Source: Paulinella micropora (taxonomy: Eukaryota > Cercozoa > Imbricatea > Euglyphida). Taken from it: a stretch of 49,334 nucleotides of DNA. This document shows positions 21,961 to 32,550 of the stretch, piece by piece. Location of the stretch: assembly GCA_009731375.1 (NCBI GenBank), contig BJOX01000300.1, positions 137,974-187,307 of the forward strand. Direction: 5' to 3'. The notes under the pieces are model-generated. The model did not search any database and had not been told where the DNA came from. It saw nothing but the letters and a program-made list of their open reading frames with translations. Each line of letters begins with the position of its first letter. Position 1 is the stretch's first letter. Both the position numbers and the translations under genes were made by a program.

Positions 21961-22375
21961 GATGAAATATCGACTAATGTCAGAAAAAAGAAGCTTCTGA
22001 TTTCGTCAACCAGGAAGTCTGTGGGTAAGTATTAACCCGATGCCCAGCTAAGCCGTGATGTTTGCACGGAAGGGACTGATACAGGCAATACCAAAGCTCC
22101 CTAGTACCAGGCGGGGCCAGGGCTCGTTCCATAAAGCGCCCCTTGCAGAACGAGCTCCCACCTCCATTACAGAGGGCCCAGTAAGCAGATGGAGTTTCGA
22201 GACTGTTCGACAGTCTAGTATAAACCGACAGAGCACTGTGGGTTTTATTCCGGGCTCAACAAGCGAGAAAGGGCACCCTGAGGGAACAGGATTGTGCTTC
22301 CCGTCGCTATTTCGGCATGTGACTTATAGGCGTATGGCTAGGCACACATAAGGCACCCCACCACGGGCCCAGCAC
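21961..22375 (+). repeat. dispersed repeat D1, copy 1
   Basis: About 415 bp starting ATCGACTAATGTCAGAAAAAAG and ending CACGGGCCCAGCAC. Near-identical copies lie at 25,230 and 30,180, and partial inverted copies at 43,020 and 44,113. It has no long ORF. It is SINE-sized and flanked by GATA repeats on the right. No tRNA-like boxes were confirmed. Confidence 0.85.
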
Positions 22376-22439
22376 AAGATAGATAGATACATAGATAGAT
22401 AGATAGATAGATGAATAGAATAGAATAGAATAGAATAGA

Positions 22440-22516
<77 letters not shown>

Positions 22517-22520
22517 CAGC
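22376..22520. repeat. (GATA)n with an (AATAG)n core
   Basis: Intron microsatellite. Confidence 0.95.
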
Positions 22521-22524
22521 TTAC

Positions 22525-22581
22525 CATGTCTTGATGTGACTGGCCTGCAGCCTGTGCCACGTCCAGGGGAGTCTTTTTATC
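22525..22581 (-). CDS. ankyrin gene: ankyrin exon [19 protein letters not shown]
   Basis: A TATAG acceptor and a perfect GTAAGC donor bound 19 codons in phase 0. [19 protein letters not shown] is the canonical first half of an ankyrin repeat (D-x-TPLxxA), completed by VALLTKHGA in the next exon. The match across the splice is one of the strongest signs that the gene is real. Confidence 0.85.
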
Positions 22582-22582
22582 C

Positions 22583-22642
22583 TATATATGTGTATGTGTA
22601 TATGTGTGTGTATGTGTATATATGTGTGTATGTGTATGTGTA

Positions 22643-22677
<35 letters not shown>

Positions 22678-22825
22678 ATATGTATATGCAAATGTATATA
22701 TATATGCATATGTATATATATGTCTATGTCCATGTCTATGTCTATGTCTATGTCTATGTCTATGTCTATGTATATGTCTATGTATATGTATATGTATACA
22801 TATATGTATATGTATATGTATATGC

Positions 22826-22888
<63 letters not shown>

Positions 22889-22889
22889 G

Positions 22890-22942
<53 letters not shown>

Positions 22943-23040
22943 GCCTTGGGCCACGTCTAGCGGAGTCTTCTTGTCCTGTATATGTATATGTATGTATATA
23001 TGTATATGTATATGTATATACATATATATATATGTATATG

Positions 23041-23077
<37 letters not shown>

Positions 23078-23078
23078 G

Positions 23079-23118
<40 letters not shown>

Positions 23119-23131
23119 CATGTATATGTAC

Positions 23132-23196
<65 letters not shown>
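22583..23196. repeat. (TATGTA/TATGTC)n array
   Basis: Intron microsatellite. A truncated copy of the [10 protein letters not shown] exon (22,947-22,978) sits inside it. Long Tyr/Met, Ile/Cys or His-rich ORFs are artefacts. Confidence 0.95.
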
Positions 23197-23198
23197 CA

Positions 23199-23401
23199 CG
23201 AGGTAGAGAGCGTGGCGCATCGCCGTACCTGTTGATGTATGTATCTATATGAATGTGTATTTTGTATATCAAAATGTTAACGTATATCTCTCTATCTCGA
23301 CACGAGGCGGAGAAAGCGGCGCGCGGGGCATCGTACTTGTTGTTTATGTACATGTGTATGTATGCATAAATCTAATTTATATGTCTATCTACTCCCGACA
23401 C

Positions 23402-23438
<37 letters not shown>

Positions 23439-23462
23439 GGGCGCAGGCATATTGCTTGTCGT
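23199..23462 (-). pseudogene. three decayed copies of the DKYGARAPLSLPR exon
   Basis: Copies at 23,199-23,238 ([12 protein letters not shown]), 23,297-23,345 (NKYDAPRAAFSASC) and 23,396-23,462 (DKQYACAPLSL, with an expanded CT run). All keep the middle of the exon and lose its ends. Confidence 0.75.
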
Positions 23463-23513
23463 ATATGCATATGTATATGTCTTTGTATAGTTGCAATGTA
23501 TTTGTATGTTTAC

Positions 23514-23576
23514 CCCGACGCGAGGCAGAGAGAGCGGCGCACGGGCACCATACTTGTCCAGAAACGCACTGAGACC
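23514..23576 (-). CDS. ankyrin gene: exon GLSAFLDKYGARAPLSLPRVG
   Basis: CCCAG acceptor and GTAAAC donor bound 21 codons, phase 0. LSAFLDKYGA resembles the second helix of an ankyrin repeat begun in the 24,207-24,094 exon. The end may be intronic if the GTGCCC after DKYG is the donor. Confidence 0.65.
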
Positions 23577-23577
23577 C

Positions 23578-23660
23578 TGGGTAGGTAGGTGGGTAGGTAG
23601 GTAGATAGATAGGTAGGTAGGTAGATAGAAGGTAGGTAGGTAGGTAGGTAGGTAGGTAGG

Positions 23661-23696
<36 letters not shown>

Positions 23697-23767
23697 AAGA
23701 GAGATAGATAGATAGATAGATAGCTTATCTATCTGTCTATCTATCTATCTATCTATCTGTCTGTCTT

Positions 23768-23807
<40 letters not shown>

Positions 23808-23811
23808 TCTA

Positions 23812-23866
<55 letters not shown>

Positions 23867-23935
23867 GATCGATCGATCGATCGATCGATCGATCCATCCA
23901 TCCATCTATTTATCTATCCATCCATCTATCTATCC

Positions 23936-24023
<88 letters not shown>

Positions 24024-24090
24024 ATCTTTCTATCTATCTACCTACCTACCTACCTACCTACCTGCCTACCTAGCTACTAGCCTACCTACC
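23578..24090. repeat. (GGTA)n, (GATA)n, (TATC)n and (CTAC)n
   Basis: Intron microsatellites; orientation flips near 23,725. Confidence 0.95.
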
Positions 24091-24093
24091 TAC

Positions 24094-24207
24094 CTGCACG
24101 TCGTTTTGCTGCACTGCCTGGAACACTCTCTCCTGAGGCGTCTTCATGTTCGCTCCTCGTTGCAGCAGCCAGCGAGCTACGTCGGCGTGCCCGTACTCGC
24201 GCGCCGC
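24094..24207 (-). CDS. ankyrin gene: long ankyrin exon AAREYGHADVARWLLQRGA
   Basis: A CGGCAG acceptor and GTAGGT donor bound 38 codons in phase 0. AAREYGHADVARWLLQRGAN is a textbook ankyrin helix pair, completing the repeat that starts in the 24,664-24,596 exon. MKTPQERVFQAVQQNDVQ begins the next repeat. This is the longest exon found in gene 2. Confidence 0.9.
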
Positions 24208-24239
24208 CTGCCGTGCGAGCAGAGCGCGCGTGCGTGCGT

Positions 24240-24270
24240 GTGAGAGAACTGGGGAGAAGGGGGGCGGGGT

Positions 24271-24323
<53 letters not shown>

Positions 24324-24333
24324 NNNNNNNNNN

Positions 24334-24371
<38 letters not shown>

Positions 24372-24400
24372 ATGATAGATAGATAGCAGAAGGTTCATGC
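24240..24400. repeat. poly(G), 10-N gap and (GA)n
   Basis: G-run 24,270-24,323, N at 24,324-24,333, then (GA)n. Intron. Confidence 0.95.
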
Positions 24401-24595
24401 AGTGCACCCGTAGCAGCCTGCGCATATGTACTTAAATAAAGAGGTTGTAGCAAATATCTACATATTTAGAGAATATATGCGCATGCACAACTGTAGGACA
24501 TGGAGCGGACGAGAGATAGACAGCCAGCAGACGAGAATAGACAGCCAGCAGACGAGAGATAGACAGACAGCAGGAGATAGATGGATTGTTGGGAC
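24400..24595. other. intron with a short tandem repeat
   Basis: Around 24,506-24,570 AGACAGCCAGCAGACGAGA is repeated about three times. No exon is recognised. Confidence 0.6.
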
Positions 24596-24664
24596 CTGAA
24601 TAGGAGTGATTAGGTCTTGATCAAAGTTGTCGACGTCGGCGCCGGCGATAGCTAACGCCTTGAC
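24596..24664 (-). CDS. ankyrin gene: ankyrin exon [16 protein letters not shown]
   Basis: CACAG acceptor and GTCCCA donor bound 23 codons in phase 0, from [16 protein letters not shown] to [24 protein letters not shown] is a canonical ankyrin turn and next-repeat start, continued exactly by AAREYGHADV in the next exon. Confidence 0.88.
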
Positions 24665-24665
24665 C

Positions 24666-24722
<57 letters not shown>

Positions 24723-24835
24723 TAGAGAGAGAGAGATAGATAGATAGAGAGAGAGAGATAGATAGATAGATAGATAGATAGATGGATGGATGGATGGATG
24801 GATGGATGGATGGATGGAGGATGGATGGATGGATG

Positions 24836-24880
<45 letters not shown>

Positions 24881-24902
24881 GTAGATAGATAGATAGATAG
24901 AC

Positions 24903-24945
<43 letters not shown>

Positions 24946-24950
24946 CAGAC

Positions 24951-25007
<57 letters not shown>

Positions 25008-25166
25008 TGTCGTCGTCGGCGGCAATAGCTAACGCCTTGACCAGATTGATAGGTAGATAGGTAGGTTAGGTAGGTAGGTTAGGTAGGTAGGTTAGGTAGG
25101 TAGGTTAGGTAGGTAGGTTAGGTAGGTAGGTAGGTAGGTAGGTAGGTAGGTAGGTAGGTAGATAGG

Positions 25167-25228
<62 letters not shown>
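24666..25228. repeat. (GT)n, (GATA)n, (GATG)n and (GGTA)n with one exon copy
   Basis: Intron microsatellites. A truncated minus-strand copy of the [12 protein letters not shown] exon lies at 25,008-25,043 ([11 protein letters not shown]). Confidence 0.9.
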
Positions 25229-25229
<1 letters not shown>

Positions 25230-25231
<2 letters not shown>

Positions 25232-25735
25232 GAGATATCGACTAATGTCAGAAAAAAGGAGCTTCTGATTTCGTCAACCAAGGAAGTCTGTGGGTAAAGT
25301 ATTAACCCGATGCCCAACTAAGCCGTGATGTTTGCACGGAAGGGACTGATACAGGCGATACCAAAGCTCCCTAGTACCAGGCGGGGCCAGGGCTCGTTCC
25401 ATAAGCGCCCCTTGCAGAACGAGCTCCCACCTCCATTACAGAGGGCCCAGTAAGCAGATGGAGTTTCGAGACTGTTCGACAGTCTAGTATAAACCGACAG
25501 AGCACTGTGGGTTTTATTCCGGGCTCAACAAGCGAGAAAGGGCACCCTGAGGGAACAGGATTGTGCTTCCCGTCGCTATTTCGGCATGTGACTTATAAGC
25601 GTATGGCTAGGCACACATAAGGCACCCCACCACGGGCCCAGCACACTCACACCATCCCCTAATTCTCTGTCTGTCGACAGATGGCACCCATTTCAAAAAA
25701 CCAAGCCCAAGGGAGGGTCAGTGACACCTCAAGTG
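25230..25735 (+). repeat. dispersed repeat D1, copy 2 (longest)
   Basis: Same sequence as copy 1, with a longer right end that continues CTCACACCATCCCCTAATTC and on to CCTCAAGTG. GATA repeats flank it on both sides. Confidence 0.88.
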
Positions 25736-25779
<44 letters not shown>

Positions 25780-25811
25780 GGATAGATAGATTAGATAGAT
25801 AGATAGCCGAC

Positions 25812-25862
25812 CTTGTTGGCATCTCCTGCAGCTGCCGCACTCATCAGAGCCATCTCGCCGAA
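25812..25862 (-). CDS. ankyrin gene: exon FGEMALMSAAAAGDANK
   Basis: CCTAG acceptor and GTCGGC donor bound 17 codons in phase 0. EMALMSAAAAGDANK is the first helix of an ankyrin repeat, continued by [12 protein letters not shown] in the next exon. Confidence 0.85.
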
Positions 25863-25865
25863 CTA

Positions 25866-25988
25866 GGCATGTATGCATGCATGTATGTATGTATGTATGT
25901 ATGCATGCATGTATGTATGTATGTATGTATATACCACAATCTTCCTTGCTCCTCATTTTCCTTCTCCTTCTCTCCTTCTCTCCCCCCC

Positions 25989-26020
<32 letters not shown>

Positions 26021-26085
26021 CTGTCTCAATACATACATACACATAAAATGTTTTATAATATAATCTACGCTATGTAGACGTGCAC
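25866..26085. repeat. (ATGC/ATGT)n and (CT)n in intron
   Basis: Microsatellites, plus a short unique stretch. No exon is seen. Confidence 0.85.
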
Positions 26086-26138
26086 CTTCGGTTTCTCTGC
26101 CCCATTGCGCATCAGAAACGCTACTACCTCCCAATTAC
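26086..26138 (-). CDS. ankyrin gene: exon [17 protein letters not shown] (complete copy)
   Basis: ATGTAG acceptor and GTGCAC donor bound 53 bases. The entry phase fits the exon ending GACAACG at 28,767, giving [20 protein letters not shown], a perfect ankyrin second helix. This is the only copy of this exon that keeps its donor side. Eleven truncated copies lie upstream in transcription. Confidence 0.88.
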
Positions 26139-26188
26139 CTACATGGATAGATAGGTAGGTAGCTAGGTAGGTAGGTAGATAGATAGAT

Positions 26189-26264
26189 AGATAAAGCTCA
26201 ATGGCGCATCAGAAACGCTACCACCTCCCAATTACCTACATAGATAGATAGATAGGTAGGTAGG

Positions 26265-26296
<32 letters not shown>

Positions 26297-26349
26297 CAGA
26301 TAGAGCGAGCTCCATGGCGCATCAGAAACGCTAACACCTCCCAATTGCC

Positions 26350-26401
<52 letters not shown>

Positions 26402-26482
26402 CAGATAGAGCGAGCTCCATGGCGCATCAGAAACGCTACCACCTCCCAATTACCTACATAGATAGATAGAGGTAGATAGATG

Positions 26483-26519
<37 letters not shown>

Positions 26520-26617
26520 GTAGGTAGATAGATAGATAGATAGACAGATAGAGCGAGCTCCATGGCGCATCAGAAACGCTAACACCTCCCAATTACCTAC
26601 ATAGATAGATAGATAGG

Positions 26618-26656
<39 letters not shown>

Positions 26657-26754
26657 GTAGGTAGATAGGTAGGTAGATAGACAGATAGAGCGAGCTCCAT
26701 GGCGCATCAGAAACGCTACCACCTCCCAATTACCTACATAGATAGATAGATAGG

Positions 26755-26792
<38 letters not shown>

Positions 26793-26935
26793 TATAGATA
26801 GATAGATAGGTAGGTAGATAGATAGATAGATAGACAGATAGAGCGAGCTCCATGGCGCATCGGAAACGCTACCACCTCCCAATTACCTACATAGATAGAT
26901 AGGTAGGTAGGTAGGTAGGTAGGTAGGTAGGTAGG

Positions 26936-26975
<40 letters not shown>

Positions 26976-27060
26976 GCTCCATGTCGCATCAGAAACGCTA
27001 CCACCTCCCAATTACCTACATAGATAGATAGATAGGTAGATAGATAGGTAGATAGATAGG

Positions 27061-27108
<48 letters not shown>

Positions 27109-27177
27109 GCTCGATGGCGCATCAGAAACGCTACCACCTCCCAATTACCTACATAGATAGATAGATAGGTAGGTAGG

Positions 27178-27241
<64 letters not shown>

Positions 27242-27317
27242 CAGATAGAGCGAGCTCCATGGCGCATCAGAAACGCTACCACCTCCCAATTACCTACATA
27301 GATAGATAGATATGTAA

Positions 27318-27357
<40 letters not shown>

Positions 27358-27457
27358 GATAGATAGATAGATAGGTAGATAGGTAGGTAGATAGACAGAT
27401 AGAGCGAGCTCCATGGCGCATCAGAAACGCTAACACCTCCCAATTACCTACATAGAC

Positions 27458-27519
<62 letters not shown>

Positions 27520-27524
27520 GTAAG

Positions 27525-27564
<40 letters not shown>

Positions 27565-27617
27565 CAGATAGAGCGAGCTCCATGGCGCATCAGAAACGCT
27601 ACCACCTCCCAATTACC
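26189..27617 (-). repeat. exon-derived satellite: 11 truncated NWEV(V/L)AFLMRHGA units
   Basis: Each unit is a 5' exon fragment with its acceptor, sequence AATTGGGAGGTGGTAGCG..CGCCATGGAGCTC, joined to 60-130 bp of GATA/GGTA repeat. Units lie at about 26,189, 26,306, 26,408, 26,552, 26,690, 26,843, 26,975, 27,107, 27,250, 27,402 and 27,570. The last exon codons and the donor are missing in all, and the coding sequence runs straight into microsatellite (RSIYLSIYL). Unit length varies with the GATA tract. Confidence 0.92.
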
Positions 27618-27624
27618 TACATAG

Positions 27625-28153
27625 ATGAGATGTCGCAAAGGAATGTAGTCCTTGCAAAGGAACGCAGTTTCACATCAAACAATAATTTGTGTACTGTGCA
27701 TGTGTCCGGGATGGGAATCACGGGTAGACTGTGTTCTGGAAAAAGAAGAGGAGGAAGGACGTTGAAGAAAAAGGCAATCTAGGAATGGAGAGTGGGAGGA
27801 TAAGGAAGAAGAGAAAGAAAAGGAAGCCGTTAGTCCAAGTGTTTTGAGCACCGTAAGCTTGCGCAAGCTACAATGATGACATTGTGTAAAGGCCTAAACC
27901 CCCGAAGGGACCTAGCCCGGGCTATGCAACACTGGACGGCTATGACGGAATGCAGGATGAGAGATAAGGGGAGGATGAGAGGGAGGGCGGATTGGAGTTC
28001 TTCTTCAATGTCTTTCCATACGCTTGGTGTTGATGGCAAAATCAGGTGCTTTCTTCTTTCGATTGGTTCTTTTGGGGCACTTCTTGGACGAAATGAGAGT
28101 ATGTCTCGGCATCAACACTGTGGGTGGAATCCGGGTTGACAATGCCGGGTTGT
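27625..28153 (-). mobile_element. internally deleted, non-autonomous derivative of LINE-C (copy 1)
   Basis: The left 330 bp match the 3' end of LINE-C (37,489-37,815), from GAGATGTCGCAAAGGAATG to the GGAATGCAG near 27,955. The sequence then jumps to the 5' part of LINE-C (about 40,865-41,065). The intervening 3 kb of coding sequence is absent. It is inserted in GATA repeat on both sides. Confidence 0.88.
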
Positions 28154-28167
28154 AGATAGATATGTAA

Positions 28168-28207
<40 letters not shown>

Positions 28208-28208
28208 C

Positions 28209-28239
<31 letters not shown>

Positions 28240-28240
28240 T
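28154..28240. repeat. (GATA)n
   Basis: Intron microsatellite. Confidence 0.95.
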
Positions 28241-28495
28241 TTGCGCACTATTATTGTGATATATGAACACATCAGTACACTATGTAAGCTTATATGTAGG
28301 TGTAGTGGGCAGGAGCGGACAGGAGTGTGCTGTATGGTGTGTATGCGTGGGGTGAGTGAATGAGTGAGTGACTGCGTGAGTGAGTGTGTGTTTTAGTGTG
28401 TGTGTGTGTATGTGTGTGTGTATGTGTGTGTGTGTGGTGGTGGTGGTGGGGGTGGGGGTGGGGGTGGGGGNNNNNNNNNNNNNNNNNTTGGGTGT

Positions 28496-28533
<38 letters not shown>

Positions 28534-28593
28534 GGGTAAGTTTTCCGATGTGTAATACATGTGTAGCAGACAACAGTACGGATAGACTATGTG

Positions 28594-28663
<70 letters not shown>

Positions 28664-28696
28664 GGCAAGCGCGCTAGGGGTTCGTGATGACCGTTG

Positions 28697-28735
<39 letters not shown>
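28241..28735. repeat. intron with (GTGA)n, (GT)n, poly(G), a 17-N gap and (TA)n
   Basis: Gap at 28,471-28,487. A copy of the 3' border of the DAEGNTAV exon (GACAACGG donor and following intron, TCATCACGAACCCCTAGCGC) lies at 28,668-28,705. Confidence 0.85.
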
Positions 28736-28739
<4 letters not shown>

Positions 28740-28766
28740 GCAAGCGCGCTAGGGGTTCGTGATGAC

Positions 28767-28809
28767 CGTTGTCCAGGGCAGCCTGCACCGCCGTGTTGCC
28801 TTCTGCATC
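28767..28809 (-). CDS. ankyrin gene: exon DAEGNTAVQAALDNG
   Basis: TATAG acceptor, then DAEGNTAVQAALDN G, then donor GTCATC. It continues GYDVNAK of the preceding exon into D-x-x-G-NTAVQAALDNG, the canonical ankyrin start, and leaves in phase 1 to meet NWEVVAFL. Confidence 0.85.
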
Positions 28810-29060
28810 CTATACACACACACACACAGACACATACAAACACACACACACAGACATAGAGACATATCCCTCCTTGACATACAAATATACTACACAAAGA
28901 TATACATACATGCATACACACATACGTAACCCTGCACCGTGGTGTTACATCCCGCAACCTAGACACAGACACACACACACACGCAACGATATACATGCAT
29001 GCATACGTACATGCATATCCCTACACTGCTGTGTTGCCTTCCGCGACATATGCACATACA
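28810..29060. repeat. (CA)n/(CATA)n intron with two decayed exon copies
   Basis: Minus-strand copies of the DAEGNTAV exon at 28,927-28,962 (AGCNTTVQG) and 29,014-29,054 (VAEGNTAV followed by a stop). Confidence 0.75.
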
Positions 29061-29590
29061 TACATACATACATACATACATAAATACATAAATACATAAA
29101 TACATAAATACATACATACATATGTACGTACATACATAACATACATACATAACATACATATATAACATACATACATACATACATACATACATACATACAT
29201 AACATACATAACATACATAACATACATAACATACATAACATACGTACATACATACATACATACATACATACATACATGCATACATACATACATACATACA
29301 TACATACATACATACATACATAAATAGATTCATACTATACCTTAGCGTTCACGTCGTACCCCGCGTAGATGATACATACATACATACATACATACATACA
29401 TACATACATACATACATACATACATACATACATACATACATACATAGACACAAAATATTCATCCATGCTATAGCTTGGCATCCACGTCGTATCCCGCATA
29501 GATGATGCATACATACATACATACATACATACATACATACATACATACACACACACATACACACATACATACATATACATCCATGCTAGA
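29060..29590. repeat. (CATA)n with two half-copies of an ankyrin exon
   Basis: Copies of the donor half of the YMEAAYLGD exon lie at 29,339-29,373 (IIYAGYDVNAK, GT donor kept) and 29,466-29,505 (IIYAGYDVDAK, donor lost). Confidence 0.85.
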
Positions 29591-29591
29591 C

Positions 29592-29669
29592 CTTGGCGTT
29601 AACGTCGTATCCGGCGTAGATGATGCCTTTCACTAGGTCGAGGTCGCCCAGATAAGCCGCCTCCATGTA
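29592..29669 (-). CDS. ankyrin gene: exon YMEAAYLGDLDLVKGIIYAG
   Basis: CACAG acceptor and GTCTAG donor bound 26 codons in phase 0, from YMEAAYLGDLDLVKGIIYAG to YDVNAK. This is a near-perfect ankyrin helix pair with the DVNAK beta turn that the next exon continues as DAEGNTAV. Confidence 0.9.
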
Positions 29670-29671
29670 CT

Positions 29672-29720
29672 GTGAACAGATAGGTAGGTAGGTAGGTAGG
29701 TAGGTAGGTAGGTAGGTAGG

Positions 29721-29791
<71 letters not shown>

Positions 29792-30075
29792 GTCGATAGC
29801 CGCGTAGATGCCTTTCACTAGGTCCAGGTCGCCCAGATACGCCGCCTCCATGTACTGTTAACAGATAGGTAGGTAGGTAGGCAGGTAGGTAGGTAGGTAG
29901 GTAGGTAGGTAGGTAGGTAGGCAGGCAGGTAGGTAGGTAGGCAGGTAGGTAGATGGTAGGTAGGTAGGTAGGTAGGTAGGTAGGTAGGTAGAGATGGTAG
30001 GTAGGTAGGTAGGTAGGTAGGAGGTAGGTAGGTAGGTAGGTAGGTAGGTAGGTAGGTAGGTAGGTAGATAGATAG

Positions 30076-30119
<44 letters not shown>

Positions 30120-30136
30120 GGATGGATGGATAGATG

Positions 30137-30178
<42 letters not shown>
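29672..30178. repeat. (GGTA)n and (GATA)n with one acceptor-half exon copy
   Basis: A copy of the acceptor half of the YMEAAYLGD exon lies at 29,793-29,863 (YMEAAYLGDLDLVKGIYAA), with an internal 3-bp loss and no donor. The rest is microsatellite. Confidence 0.9.
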
Positions 30179-30179
<1 letters not shown>

Positions 30180-30611
30180 GAGATATCGACTAATGTCAGA
30201 AAAAAGGAGCTTCTGATTTCGTCAACCAAGGAAGTCTGTAAAGTATTGACCCGATGCCCAGCTAAGCCGTGATGTTTGCACGGAAGGGACTGATACAGGC
30301 GATACCAAAGCTCCCTAGTACCAGGCGGGGCCAGGGCTCGTTCCATAAGCGCCCCTTGCAGAACGAGCTCCCACCTCCATTACAGAGGGCCCAGTAAGCA
30401 GATGGAGTTTCGAGACTGTTCGACAGTCTAGTATAAACCGACAGAGCACTGTGGGTTTTATTCCGGGCTCAACAAGCGAGAAAGGGCACCCTGAGGGAAC
30501 AGGATTGTGCTTCCCGTCGCTATTTCGGCATGTGACTCATAGGCGTATGGCTAGGCACACATAAGGCACCCCACCACGGGCCCAGCACACCCACACCATC
30601 CCCTAATTCTC

Positions 30612-30612
<1 letters not shown>
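30180..30612 (+). repeat. dispersed repeat D1, copy 3
   Basis: Near-identical to copies 1 and 2, with a 5-6 bp deletion near 30,239. It ends in CCCCTAATTCTC and GATA repeat follows directly. Confidence 0.88.
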
Positions 30613-30684
<72 letters not shown>

Positions 30685-30685
30685 G

Positions 30686-30722
<37 letters not shown>

Positions 30723-30802
30723 TTAGATAGATAGATAGATAGATAGATGGCCCAGGTACGCCGCCTCGCCTCCATGTGAACTGGTATAGGCCACACCACA
30801 CC

Positions 30803-30852
<50 letters not shown>

Positions 30853-30860
30853 TTATCTAT

Positions 30861-30891
<31 letters not shown>

Positions 30892-30977
30892 ACTATCTAT
30901 CTATCTATCTATCTATATATCTATCTATCTATCTATCTATCTTCTATCTATCTATCTAATCTATCTTCTATCTATCT

Positions 30978-31057
<80 letters not shown>

Positions 31058-31110
31058 GTTACATGCCTGCGCTGTGGTGATCTTGAAGCTTGAGGTTGGG
31101 AATCTTGCGT

Positions 31111-31208
<98 letters not shown>

Positions 31209-31284
31209 AATCTACCTACCTATCTACCTACCTACCTACCTACCTACCTACCTAACCTACCTACCTACCTACCTACCTACCTAC

Positions 31285-31365
<81 letters not shown>

Positions 31366-31380
31366 CGGGGGGGATGTAGA
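30613..31380. repeat. (GATA)n, then (TATC)n and (CTAC)n with two decayed exon copies
   Basis: A frame-shifted copy of the YMEAAYLGD exon lies at 30,747-30,778 (GAGGC duplicated by 5 bp). A copy of the VDTLRERKIPNLKL exon lies at 31,053-31,112 with a 2-bp deletion. Both are on the minus strand. Confidence 0.88.
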
Positions 31381-31798
31381 GGGCCAGCTGCTCAGTGCAC
31401 CGGCCTAAAACCAAACCCCCTATAACGACGGTTTTGTGTCCGCCGTTAATCGCGCGCAGCGCAAGGGCTAAAACAGGCGACCATCTGCCGACCGGGACCG
31501 TGATGTAAAGGGTTCATGAAGCCGAGGTTGTAGAAGGTAACTCACAACGAGCGTGAACTCCCGAAACCTCGGCTTTGGCGACCATCATCTCCTTATGGCA
31601 CACGCCCCTGGGGGAGTGTTTTTTAGTGGTTGTTCTGTAGAGTTCACAAGGGCTCGGCTACCTTTCGGCTTGACCTGGGCACAGGCACCAACCACAGCGG
31701 ACAGTGGTTGGTGCGCGGCTGCAGTGCTGAGAGTTCTTGCTCGGGGGTAGTACAGGAGGCAATGGCTTTTAAGCTACGCCACGCCCATAGATTAAACA

Positions 31799-31800
<2 letters not shown>
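31381..31800. other. unique intronic stretch without recognised gene
   Basis: About 400 bp of non-repetitive sequence. Short ORFs on the plus strand have no family I recognise. The motif CACGCCCATAGATTAAACATATC recurs at about 31,782 and 31,895. Confidence 0.5.
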
Positions 31801-31873
<73 letters not shown>

Positions 31874-31930
31874 GTGAAGTGCTGAGCGTTCCTGCCACGC
31901 CCATAGATCAAACATATCTATCTAGTTACC
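31801..31930. repeat. (TATC)n
   Basis: Intron microsatellite. Confidence 0.95.
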
Positions 31931-31933
31931 TAC

Positions 31934-31996
31934 CTGCGCTGTGGTGATGTCTTCAAGCTTCAGGTTGGGGATCTTGCGTTCGCGCAGCGTGTCCAC
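31934..31996 (-). CDS. ankyrin gene: exon VDTLRERKIPNLKLEDITTA
   Basis: TGCTAG acceptor and GTAGGT donor bound 21 codons in phase 0, from VDTLRERKIPNLKLEDITTA to a final Q. It is charged and helical, connecting the Cys-rich region to the first ankyrin repeat (next exon YMEAAYLGD). Confidence 0.75.
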
Positions 31997-32190
31997 CTAG
32001 CAGATGCCACAGCGAACAAGGGAACACGAGGAAGAGGAACAGGAAGAGGAAGAGCGAGGAGAAGTAGAGAGGAAGGGAGAAGTAGAGAGAAGGATGAGCG
32101 AAAAAAGATAAATAGATAGCTGCATGAGCGTGTCGACCTGTGAAATGCAACAGCGAACAGGGGACGAGGAAGAGGAAGAGGAAGGAGAAG

Positions 32191-32233
<43 letters not shown>

Positions 32234-32460
32234 ATGAGCAAAAAAAGATGATTAGGTAGTTTTGTCGACCTGTGACATGCAACAAGGAGCAGGGGACGAG
32301 GAAGAGGAGGAGGGAGGAGGAGAAGCATGAGGACAAAACAGATAGATACATTGATAGTTGCATGAGCATGTCGACCTGAGGAATAGGGAAGGAGGAAGAG
32401 GAAGAGGGAGAGGGTAGAAGGGGGAGAAGGAGGACCATGAGAAGAAGTAGAAGAAAAGAG

Positions 32461-32502
<42 letters not shown>

Positions 32503-32550
32503 ACAGATAGACAGACAGACAGAGAGATAGATGGATGAAGGAGGAAGTAC
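31997..32550. repeat. purine-rich intron with three decayed exon starts
   Basis: AG-rich sequence plus (GATA)n at 32,462-32,500. Minus-strand copies of the VDTL exon start lie at about 32,118-32,150 (VDTLMQL), 32,255-32,285 (VDKT) and 32,355-32,385 (VDMLMQ). A surrounding block (GGGGACGAGGAAGAGG..) is repeated with them. Confidence 0.75.

Noticed and set aside
22536-23353. ORFs of Tyr/Met, Ile/Cys or His/Ile repeats up to 238 codons
   Set aside because: Translations of the TATGTA microsatellite; all frames are open because the unit has no stop in them.
26086-27617. A real tandem ankyrin array with 12 functional exons
   Set aside because: Eleven of the twelve lack a donor and the last exon codons and read into microsatellite, so only one is likely to be spliced.
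24621-31425. Many ORFs with SIYLSIYL repeats
   Set aside because: Translations of GATA/TATC repeats. The real coding pieces are the short exons between them.
31553-31790. Plus-strand ORFs in the unique stretch
   Set aside because: Short, no recognised family, and opposite to the spanning gene; no support beyond being open.
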